60,764 nucleotides of DNA from Halieaceae bacterium UBA5085 (GTDB lineage: Bacteria; Pseudomonadota; Gammaproteobacteria; Pseudomonadales; Halieaceae). This document shows positions 46,746 to 53,232 of this stretch, one piece after another. The stretch is from NCBI GenBank assembly GCA_002414665.1, contig DIAF01000005.1:1-60764 (forward strand), in the 5' to 3' direction. Below the pieces are notes generated by a model. That model did no database searches, was not told the origin of the DNA, and worked only from the letters and a program-made list of their open reading frames with translations. The position numbers and the translations under genes were made by a program. Each line of letters begins with the position of its first letter. Position 1 is the first letter of the stretch.

Positions 46746-47195
46746 CTAACGTCGCGTTGCTGCGAGTATCTGGTCAAGCTGGTTGGCAAAGCGCTGTTTG
46801 TCCTGATTGTTTAACGCGGGCGGCCCACCCGACTGAATCCCGCTGGCACGCAATGTATCCATGAAATCCCGCATATTCAGCTTCGGTTGAATATTGTCCT
46901 TCGTGTAGCGTTCACCGCGTGGTGTCAGCACCAGGGCGCCCTTGGCTATAACCTCGGCCGCGAGCGGGATATCAGCGGTAATAACAAGGTCGTCCGCTTG
47001 TGCCAGCCTGACGATTTCATCGTCAGCCACGTCGAAACCGGAACTCACCTGCAGCGAGCGGATATTGGCGTCTGTGGGAACCTGTAGCGGATGGTTTGCC
47101 ACCAGAGTCAAACGCAGGCCGGTGCGACGGGCCGCCCGAAAAAGAATGTCCTTCGCCATGCCCGGACAGGCATCGGCATCAACCCAGATATCCAG
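46746..47195 (-). CDS. yaiI: YaiI/UPF0178 family protein
   Basis: The 149-residue product matches UPF0178 along its length: IWVDADACPGMAKDIL, VANHPLQVP, DDEIVRLAQADDLVITADIPLA, LTPRGERYTKDNI and RDFMDTLRASG. It has a PIN/NYN-like fold with acidic residues, but the substrate is unknown. E. coli YaiI begins MTIWVDADACP. Here the homologous start is CTG-Asp-Ile-Trp-Val at 47195, eight bases after a strong GGGGAGG. The only canonical alternative is TTG 47231, which lies upstream of that ribosome site and has none of its own. I annotate CTG 47195. Confidence 0.85.
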   Translation of the reverse strand: MDIWVDADACPGMAKDILFRAARRTGLRLTLVANHPLQVPTDANIRSLQVSSGFDVADDEIVRLAQADDLVITADIPLAAEVIAKGALVLTPRGERYTKDNIQPKLNMRDFMDTLRASGIQSGGPPALNNQDKQRFANQLDQILAATRR

Positions 47196-47203
47196 TACGT
47201 ATT

Positions 47204-47210
47204 CCTCCCC
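47204..47210 (-). promoter_or_regulatory. Ribosome binding site GGGGAGG placing the yaiI start at CTG 47195
   Basis: GGGGAGG on the minus strand, eight bases before CTG 47195, is among the strongest Shine-Dalgarno matches in the window. It would lie inside the coding region if TTG 47231 were the start. Confidence 0.5.
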
Positions 47211-47674
47211 GGTGGTTGCAGCATGGCACAAGTGTCAGGGCGTCAGTGTATCTCAGCGACCTGAGAGCGGACAGCGATCTCGCTCTGTCAGCGTAACGGC
47301 TCGTGATCACTCCTGACAGCGGGCCTCCGTGAACACACCCCGGCAAGGCAGGGTGCCAGAGTCCGCGCCGGCCTGTGCATAACTGTGTGCCTTAATCTTC
47401 TATTTAACATAATATATATTATACGCAGTTGTGGATTCTTTTACGGATAACGGATTTGCCGCGTTTTGCAGGGCCGGTGAGGCATTTCTGCCTGCAACCT
47501 GACGGATGCAGACGAGATTGTCGTCCGCAGCAATCCGTGTGACCTGTTACAGAGAGTTCCATGGACTGTTCAAAATGAAGAAGTGTGGTAGCGTTGTCTC
47601 GCCCGTTGAGCAACTCGCGATTTGACGCGGCATTCTTTCGTTGTAATCAGATACCTGTGACCTTGGACCAGCCG
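47211..47674. other. Gene-free intergenic region with an AT-rich palindrome
   Basis: This is the longest stretch without a credible gene. Part 47211-47370 is GC-rich and featureless. TGTGCATAA at 47374-47382 fits the DnaA-box consensus. A 14-base perfect palindrome, ATAATATATATTAT, is at 47409-47422 inside an AT-rich patch. TGTGACCTGTTACAGA at 47538-47553 has one good CRP half-site. It separates divergent yaiI and the EEP-hydrolase gene, so it must hold their promoters, but no -35/-10 pair of quality was found. Confidence 0.5.
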
Positions 47675-48484
47675 ATGCGAAACGACCTGCCCCCTGCCAA
47701 GCAGGAGGTGAAAGTGCTGACCTACAATATCCACAAGGGGTTTTGCAGCGGCAACCGGCGCTTCGTTCTCGAAGGCATTCGAGAACGTATCGTGGAGTCA
47801 GGCGCTGACGTGGTTTTTCTGCAGGAGGTACACGGCTGGGCACACGCCAGCCCACGACGACAGAAGCGTTTCAGCTACCCGGAGGAACCACATTTTGAAT
47901 ACCTGGCGGACCGGGTCTGGCCGCACTATGCCTACGCGCGCAATGCCATATACCGCAAGGGGGACCACGGAAACGCCCTCCTCAGCCGCTTCCCCATAGT
48001 GACCTCAGAAAACATCGATGTTTCGCTGTTTCCCCGCTCCAGCCGCAGCATTCTGCACAGTATTCTGGAACTGCCGGATTCTGGCACCCGCCTGCACACA
48101 CTGTGTGTACACCTTGGCCTGTTCGAGCGCGAAAGGCGCTCACAATTGGCAACGCTGGTGCGCCGGATAGAGGCGCACGTGCCGCATGACGAGCCTCTGA
48201 TCCTGGCCGGAGATTTCAACGACTGGCGCCAGCGCGGAGCACAATACCTGCAATCCCATCTGGGTCTAGAGGAAGTCTTCCTGACCCTGCACGGCGGGCA
48301 TGCGCGCACCTTCCCGGTGTGGGCTCCGGTGTTTCCGGTCGACCGGATCTATTACCGCGGTGTACAACCTATCGGCTGCCAGCGCTTGCGCGATGGTCAC
48401 TGGCGAGACCTTTCGGATCATGCGGCCCTGCTGGGCCGATTCGCGCTGCAACCCGCTATAACCCAGCGGACAAAACAGCCCTAG
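47675..48484 (+). CDS. Endonuclease/exonuclease/phosphatase (EEP) fold hydrolase
   Basis: The 269-residue protein is a DNase I-like metal-dependent phosphodiesterase, similar in plan to E. coli YbhP. Motifs are VLTYNIHKGF (first Asn), VVFLQEVHG (metal Glu), GNALLSRFPI, CVHLGLFERERR (His), LILAGDFNDWR (Asp and Asn) and LSDHAALLGRF (terminal Asp-His). ATG 47675 is chosen; an in-frame start at 47585 would add 30 residues without homology. No signal peptide. Substrate could be nucleic acid, phospholipid or a phosphoester. Its last four bases overlap the converging SnoaL-like gene. Confidence 0.88.
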   Translation: MRNDLPPAKQEVKVLTYNIHKGFCSGNRRFVLEGIRERIVESGADVVFLQEVHGWAHASPRRQKRFSYPEEPHFEYLADRVWPHYAYARNAIYRKGDHGNALLSRFPIVTSENIDVSLFPRSSRSILHSILELPDSGTRLHTLCVHLGLFERERRSQLATLVRRIEAHVPHDEPLILAGDFNDWRQRGAQYLQSHLGLEEVFLTLHGGHARTFPVWAPVFPVDRIYYRGVQPIGCQRLRDGHWRDLSDHAALLGRFALQPAITQRTKQP

Positions 48485-48927
48485 CCCGTGTCCACGCGCA
48501 AGCGACTCAGCCGTATTTCCTGAATGTGCCACTGCCCAGCCAGTTTGACGTAACGTTCGTGGTAGTGCCCGTAACCGTGCAACCAGGTAAAGGGCAGTGC
48601 TGAGCCCGGCGCCGGCCACAACTTGTCTTCCATCGCCCAGACGCCTGCGGCTGTTGTCGGCGATTCAATGGTGATCTCCGGAGTATGTCCATGATGCACG
48701 GTGACCACCTGCTCCAGTACCGGCGCGAGACCCGCCACGTAGGCCGCAGCACCGTGCGTCAACAGGCTTTCGTCATAGCTGCCTGTCGCGGCGCGAAAGT
48801 CGGCAACAAGATCCGGAGCAAAAACGGCTTCAAAGGCCTGCCAGTCCTTGCTGTCCAGTGCACGAAAGTAGCGCGCCTTCAGCGCTCGTATGGCTTCAAT
48901 GGCCTGCAATTGCTCGATACTGGTCAT
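48481..48927 (-). CDS. SnoaL-like/NTF2-fold protein
   Basis: The 148-residue product has the cone-shaped NTF2 fold pattern: an N-terminal helix IEAIRALKARYFRALDSKDWQAFEAVF with the FAPD turn, HHGHTPEI mid-domain, and WHIQEIRLSRLRV at the end. Bacterial members are isomerases, dehydratases or ring-hydroxylating small subunits; catalytic residues vary and none can be assigned here. ATG 48927 has AGGAGAG upstream; the longer frame to 49071 is not supported. It stands alone on its strand. Confidence 0.85.
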   Translation of the reverse strand: MTSIEQLQAIEAIRALKARYFRALDSKDWQAFEAVFAPDLVADFRAATGSYDESLLTHGAAAYVAGLAPVLEQVVTVHHGHTPEITIESPTTAAGVWAMEDKLWPAPGSALPFTWLHGYGHYHERYVKLAGQWHIQEIRLSRLRVDTG

Positions 48928-49109
48928 CAACACTCTCCTGTTTCTTCGCACCGGGACCGGTGACCTGAACCGTTGATTGTTTTCTGTGGCGGGCATTGCG
49001 CCAGCACTGGCTTCGTCTGGCTGAGCCGGATATAAAAGGTCATTGCAGGGAGGCCGACACCGACGCCTCACACGCCTTCATGACAGGCAAGTAAACCGGA
49101 GAACTCGCC

Positions 49110-50048
49110 ATGCGCATCGCACTGCAACCCAACATCCCCGGCCTGGCTGAGCAACTTCAGGGCCTCGGGCACGGGATCAAGACGCTTATAGTGCCCAGTG
49201 ATGCCTGCCTCGCGCAACAGTCCCTTGCCGCCGATGTACTGCTGTGTACCGCGACCGGCGGTGGCGACCTCCCGTCCCTGCTCAGCTCCTGTCAGGGGCT
49301 GCGCTGGATTCACGTGCTCGGGACTGGCATTGATAATTTTCCTTTGTCCATGGTTGGTGATGCCGTGCTCACCTGCTCCCGTGGCGCCACAGCCACGCCA
49401 ATGGCCGAGTGGGTGCTCGCGATGATGCTCTGCCACGAAAAACAGCTGCCAGCACGCTGGATCAGTGAGCCACCGGAAACCTGGTACATGGCAGATCTCG
49501 GCTGCCTGGAGCGCAAGACCCTCGGGCTTGTCGGCCTCGGCGCGATTGGCGAGGCCGTCGCCAGACGCGCGCTGGCCTTCGACATGCAGGTGGTCGCCAA
49601 GGTGCGCTCCTACCGCGAGAGCCCCCTGCCCGGGGTACAGCTTGTGGAAGGCCTGACCGAGTTGTTGCAGACGGCGGACCATCTGGTACTTGCTCTGCCC
49701 TCTACGCCTGCGAGCCGCGGCCTGATAGACGCCCGGGCGCTGGCGAGGATGAAGCCCGGCGCCCATTTGATCAACGTGTCTCGTGCCACGCTGGTCGATC
49801 AGGATGCATTGAGGGTTGCGCTGGATTCAGGCCAACTGGCCCGTGCGTCTCTTGATGTGGTCGACCCTGAGCCACTGCCCGCCGGCCACTGGATTTACAC
49901 CCACCCAAAGATCAGGCTGAGCGCCCATATCTCCTGGAGCGGACCCGACATGGCCCAGAGGCTGCTCGCACCGTTCATTGCCAACGTGCTGGCGTTTGCC
50001 CGGGGCGAGCCTATGCAGGGGCTGGTGGACACGAAAGCAGGCTACTGA
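49110..50048 (+). CDS. D-2-hydroxyacid dehydrogenase family protein
   Basis: The 312-residue protein has the two-domain fold of NAD-dependent D-2-hydroxyacid dehydrogenases: GTGIDNFPL, the cofactor loop GLVGLGAIGEAVARRAL (about 138-154), the catalytic Arg in LINVSRATLVD, Glu in VDPEPLP and His in AHISWS. The hinge and C-terminus are standard. ATG 49110 has GGAGA upstream. It is 26 bases before the DegT-family gene, and such pairs often sit in sugar or amino acid biosynthesis. Substrate unknown; glyoxylate/hydroxypyruvate reductase activity is possible. Confidence 0.9.
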   Translation: MRIALQPNIPGLAEQLQGLGHGIKTLIVPSDACLAQQSLAADVLLCTATGGGDLPSLLSSCQGLRWIHVLGTGIDNFPLSMVGDAVLTCSRGATATPMAEWVLAMMLCHEKQLPARWISEPPETWYMADLGCLERKTLGLVGLGAIGEAVARRALAFDMQVVAKVRSYRESPLPGVQLVEGLTELLQTADHLVLALPSTPASRGLIDARALARMKPGAHLINVSRATLVDQDALRVALDSGQLARASLDVVDPEPLPAGHWIYTHPKIRLSAHISWSGPDMAQRLLAPFIANVLAFARGEPMQGLVDTKAGY

Positions 50049-50074
50049 AACCGATAACGACTGAGGACATCAAC

Positions 50075-51310
50075 ATGGACAAGACCAAACTCCCCCCACG
50101 TGTCGTGCGCTACGGTGGTGCGATGTATGGCGAGGCGGAAATAAGCAATGTGAACGCAGTGCTGGCCGATCCCATGGGCCTTGTGCCTGGCAATCGCGTG
50201 TGTGAGTTCGAACGCCGCGTCGCGGACTTTATGGGCAAGCGACACGGCGTTATGGTCAACTCCGGTTCGTCGGCCCTGATGATCGCCATGCGCCTGCTCA
50301 ACCTGCCCGCAGGCTCCGAAGTCATCACCCCTGCCCTCACCTTCTCTACCGATGTGGCCAGCATTTACCAGGCGGGCTACAAGCCTGTCTTCATCGATGT
50401 CGGGCTGGACGACTACCAGATTCTGGTGGATCGTGTGGAGGACGTGGTTACCGAGAACACCCGCGCGCTGCTGGTTCCGGACCTGATCGGCGGCATTTGC
50501 GACTGGGATATCCTGCGTAGCATCGCGGACCGGCACGGCCTGCTGCTGGTGCACGATTCTGCCGACACGCTGGGCGGCAGCCTGCGTGGACGCAAAACCG
50601 CCACGCGCGCGGACATCTCGATCACCAGTTTCTCCATCTTCCACATCATCACCGCATTGGGTAACGGCGGCATGGTGTTTTTTGATGATGACCGCTATCT
50701 GGATGCCGCTCTCAGCTTGCGCGCCTGGGGCCGCTCATCGGAAAAGTATATGTTCGGCACCAAAGTCAGTGAAAGCGACGGACGCTTTCTGGAGAAGCTG
50801 GACAACCTGGATTACGATTCCCTGTTCATTTTTGAGGACCTGGCCTACGGATTCATACCCAATGAAGCGGGCGCGGCCTTCGGCATCGGCCAGATGGACC
50901 GCATCGACGAGCTTTGGCGCTTGCGCAACGAGCGTTTCCAGGGCTACTACCGGTTTTTCGAGCGTTACGCCGACAAGTTCATCGTCCCCACGACGCTACC
51001 CGAAACAGAAACCACCTGGATATGCTTTCCACTGCAGATTCGCCCGGAGACCGGCTGGCGCCGCAAGGCACTGCAAATACACCTCGAAGACAACGGTATA
51101 TTCTCCCGCGTGATCTTTTCCGGCAACATTACCCGACAGCCCATGCTGCAGGGCCGGGATTTCCGTGTGCACCCCGCGGGACTGGCCAACTGTGACCAGA
51201 TCATGGAATTCGGCATCATGCTGCCCTGTCACCCCACGATGACCGCCGAGGACTGCCGCTATGTGGAGCAGGTGCTGGAGGCCTTCATTGAGGCCGATGG
51301 TGCCCCGTAA
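50075..51310 (+). CDS. DegT/DnrJ-family protein with His in place of the PLP lysine (sugar 3-dehydrase-like)
   Basis: The 411-residue protein has the fold-type I DegT scaffold: VNSGSSALMIAMRLL, ITPALTFSTDVASIYQAG, VHDSADTLGGS (cofactor Asp, D161) and the loop SFSIFHIITALGNGG. The position of the internal-aldimine lysine is His (H190), as in ColD and RfbH/E1, which use PMP to remove a 3-hydroxyl from 4-keto-6-deoxysugars. FSGNITRQPM near the C-terminus also fits that group. The [2Fe-2S] cysteine cluster of E1 is absent (RAWGRSSEKYM here), so a ColD-like reaction is more likely. It follows the dehydrogenase gene by 26 bases; no LPS locus is near. Confidence 0.88.
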   Translation: MDKTKLPPRVVRYGGAMYGEAEISNVNAVLADPMGLVPGNRVCEFERRVADFMGKRHGVMVNSGSSALMIAMRLLNLPAGSEVITPALTFSTDVASIYQAGYKPVFIDVGLDDYQILVDRVEDVVTENTRALLVPDLIGGICDWDILRSIADRHGLLLVHDSADTLGGSLRGRKTATRADISITSFSIFHIITALGNGGMVFFDDDRYLDAALSLRAWGRSSEKYMFGTKVSESDGRFLEKLDNLDYDSLFIFEDLAYGFIPNEAGAAFGIGQMDRIDELWRLRNERFQGYYRFFERYADKFIVPTTLPETETTWICFPLQIRPETGWRRKALQIHLEDNGIFSRVIFSGNITRQPMLQGRDFRVHPAGLANCDQIMEFGIMLPCHPTMTAEDCRYVEQVLEAFIEADGAP

Positions 51311-51382
51311 GCGCGCAAAGTCGCCCCAGACCAGCTATCATAGAGGCCGGTAACACATTCCTCTGGCTCACAAGGGCACCCT

Positions 51383-52300
51383 ATGAAAATTGGCATCCTG
51401 TCGCGCAATCGCAGGCTTTACTCCACACGTCGCCTGGTAGAAGCGGCAGCGGCGCGCGGCCACGATGTCAGTGTCATTGATGTTCTGAAGTGCTATATGA
51501 ACATCACCGCCAACGACCCGACGGTCATCTACCAGCACTCCGCTGAACGGGTCGAAGCACTGGATTTCGAAGCTGTCATCCCGCGCATTGGCGCCAGCAT
51601 CACCTCCTACGGCTGCGCGGTGCTGCGCCAGTTCGAGGTGGGGCACGTGTATTCACTGAATGAATCCATCGCCATCGCCCGCTCACGCGACAAACTTCGC
51701 GCGCACCAGCTGCTTGCGCGGCGCGGTATCGGCCAGCCGGTCACCAGCTACGCGCACTCGGCGCGCGCCACCGACAAGCTCATCGAATCGGTCGGCGGTG
51801 CCCCGCTGATCCTGAAGCTGACTGAAAGCACGCACGGCAATGGCGTACTGCTGGCGGAAACCAAAAAAGCGGCAGAAGCATTGATCAATGCCTTTCGCGG
51901 TATCGGCTCGGACTTCCTGGTACAGGAATTCATCCGCGAGGCAGGCGGCTCGGACATCCGCTGTTTCGTGGTGGGCGACAAAGTGATCGCCGCCATGCAG
52001 CGCAAGGCGGTGAAGGGGGAATACCGGTCCAACCTGCATCGTGGAGGCACCGCAGAGGTGATCAAGCTGCGCCCGGAAGAACGCCGACTGGCGGTCAAGG
52101 CGGCGCGGGTGATGGGGCTGGATCTCGCCGGCGTGGACATCCTGCGCTCGAATCATGGCCCCCTGGTCATTGAGGTCAACTCGTCTCCGGGCCTGGAGGG
52201 CATTGAGAAGGCCACCGGTATCGATATCGCCAGCAAGATCATCGAATACGTGGAGAAGGACTCCCAGGCGGGCCCCAACAAGCCCACCGGCAAGGGTTAA
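51383..52300 (+). CDS. rimK: Ribosomal protein S6--L-glutamate ligase RimK
   Basis: RimK is an ATP-grasp ligase that adds glutamate to the C-terminus of ribosomal protein S6. The 305-residue protein follows E. coli RimK closely: MKIGILSRNRRLYSTRRL, VIPRIGASITSYGCAVLRQFE, LNESIAIARSRDKLRAHQLL, KLTESTHGNGVLLAETK, YRSNLHRGG and VNSSPGLEGIEK. Its usual zinc-protease partner (RimB) is not in the window. The 72-base gap upstream suggests its own promoter, and it converges with the TRIC-like gene. Confidence 0.93.
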   Translation: MKIGILSRNRRLYSTRRLVEAAAARGHDVSVIDVLKCYMNITANDPTVIYQHSAERVEALDFEAVIPRIGASITSYGCAVLRQFEVGHVYSLNESIAIARSRDKLRAHQLLARRGIGQPVTSYAHSARATDKLIESVGGAPLILKLTESTHGNGVLLAETKKAAEALINAFRGIGSDFLVQEFIREAGGSDIRCFVVGDKVIAAMQRKAVKGEYRSNLHRGGTAEVIKLRPEERRLAVKAARVMGLDLAGVDILRSNHGPLVIEVNSSPGLEGIEKATGIDIASKIIEYVEKDSQAGPNKPTGKG

Positions 52301-52305
52301 ACGGC

Positions 52306-52932
52306 CTAATCGGGGGCCTTCGGCTGGTACTTCGGCAAACGCAGGTCAAAGAGAATCGCCGCGGCACGCAGCGCGAAGGCCGCCGCGACCGCAGCCGGCA
52401 ACGCGATCTGCTGCCCCCAGGGCTGAGCATTCAGGACGACATAGCTCACCGCACCCAATGCAGCAGCAGTTACGTAGATATCCGGCTCCAGCAACACCGG
52501 CGGGCGACCGAGCAGTCCGTCGCGGATCAGTGACCCAAAGGTCGCGGTCATCATGCCCATCCCGATGGCAACCAGCAACGGCGCATCAAAGGCCAGCGCT
52601 TTCTGGGTGCCCAGCACGGAGAACAGCGCCAGCCCCAGGGCATCCGCCCAGAGCAACACACGGCGCAGGGATACAAAGCGGTGCGCGAGAAACCAGGTGG
52701 CTACTCCCGCCGCGACGCACATCCACAGGTAAGCCGTATCGCCTATCCAGAACACCTCTCCCGTGTGCAGCAGCAGGTCACGCAGCGTGCCCCCGCCGAT
52801 ACCCGTGACCGTGCCAAAAAGCAGGAACCCGAGAATATCAAGGCGCTTTTCTGCGGCCGCCAGGGCGCCGCTGATGGCGAACACCCCGACACCGACCAGG
52901 TCGAGGCTGTAGACAATAAGGGTCAACTCCAT
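52306..52932 (-). CDS. UPF0126/TRIC-type cation channel family protein
   Basis: The 208-residue inner-membrane protein has seven helices in two repeats: LDLVGVGVFAISGALAAAEK with GFLLFGTVTGIGGGTLRDLLL, then ADALGLALFSVLGTQKAL with GMMTATFGSLIRDGLLGRPPVLL. The paired GGG-x-x-R-D/GS-x-x-R-D motifs define this family, distant relatives of TRIC potassium channels. ATG 52932 is the start; the ORF runs on into the divergent neighbour but without homology. Five bases separate its stop from the converging rimK stop. Confidence 0.9.
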   Translation of the reverse strand: MELTLIVYSLDLVGVGVFAISGALAAAEKRLDILGFLLFGTVTGIGGGTLRDLLLHTGEVFWIGDTAYLWMCVAAGVATWFLAHRFVSLRRVLLWADALGLALFSVLGTQKALAFDAPLLVAIGMGMMTATFGSLIRDGLLGRPPVLLEPDIYVTAAALGAVSYVVLNAQPWGQQIALPAAVAAAFALRAAAILFDLRLPKYQPKAPD

Positions 52933-53013
52933 AATGAACCGGCAGTCTGCTGCGGAAGGGGCTGTAGTATGCGTGCTATGATCGTCCGGAACCAACCCTG
53001 AGTTCGCACGCTT

Positions 53014-53232
53014 ATGCTCAAAAATCCCTGGTACCTGTCCCTGTTGTCCCTGGTTGCAGGACTGCTGATTATCGCGGTGCTGTACTGGTTGACCATGGAG
53101 CCTGAGCAGGACCCCTGCAGTGTGCTTAACCAGGATGTCGGCGCCGCGGTGCTGGCGGACGACAACGGTGACCAGGACGCGCTGGTCAACCGCGCCATCA
53201 TACAGCGAGGCGACTGTGAACCTGCGCAATAA
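53014..53232 (+). CDS. Small single-helix membrane protein, hypothetical
   Basis: This 72-residue product has one membrane helix (about residues 6-27), a short charged tail and two cysteines (C35, C68). I recognise no family. The frame is supported by its position: ATG 53014 follows the divergent promoter region, and its last 17 bases overlap the start of cti, which has its ribosome site within this gene. The product could anchor or assist the periplasmic isomerase, but that rests on linkage only. Confidence 0.65.
   Translation: MLKNPWYLSLLSLVAGLLIIAVLYWLTMEPEQDPCSVLNQDVGAAVLADDNGDQDALVNRAIIQRGDCEPAQ

Noticed and set aside
47538..47553. CRP/Vfr site TGTGACCTGTTACAGA
   Set aside because: Only the left half matches; the right half is three of five and no promoter of quality is aligned with it.
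47419..47613. 64-residue ORF on the minus strand in the gene-free region
   Set aside because: It crosses the AT-rich patch, has no ribosome site, no recognisable motif and an amino acid mix typical of noise.
47211..47674. Replication origin at the AT-rich palindrome
   Set aside because: Only one DnaA-like box is present and no dnaA, dnaN, gidA or partition gene is near. A single nine-base match is expected by chance in a window this long.
49110..52300. Dehydrogenase-DegT-ATP-grasp trio as a natural-product gene cluster
   Set aside because: The ATP-grasp gene follows E. coli RimK almost residue for residue across its motifs, so it is the ribosomal S6 ligase; only the first two genes remain as a possible unit.
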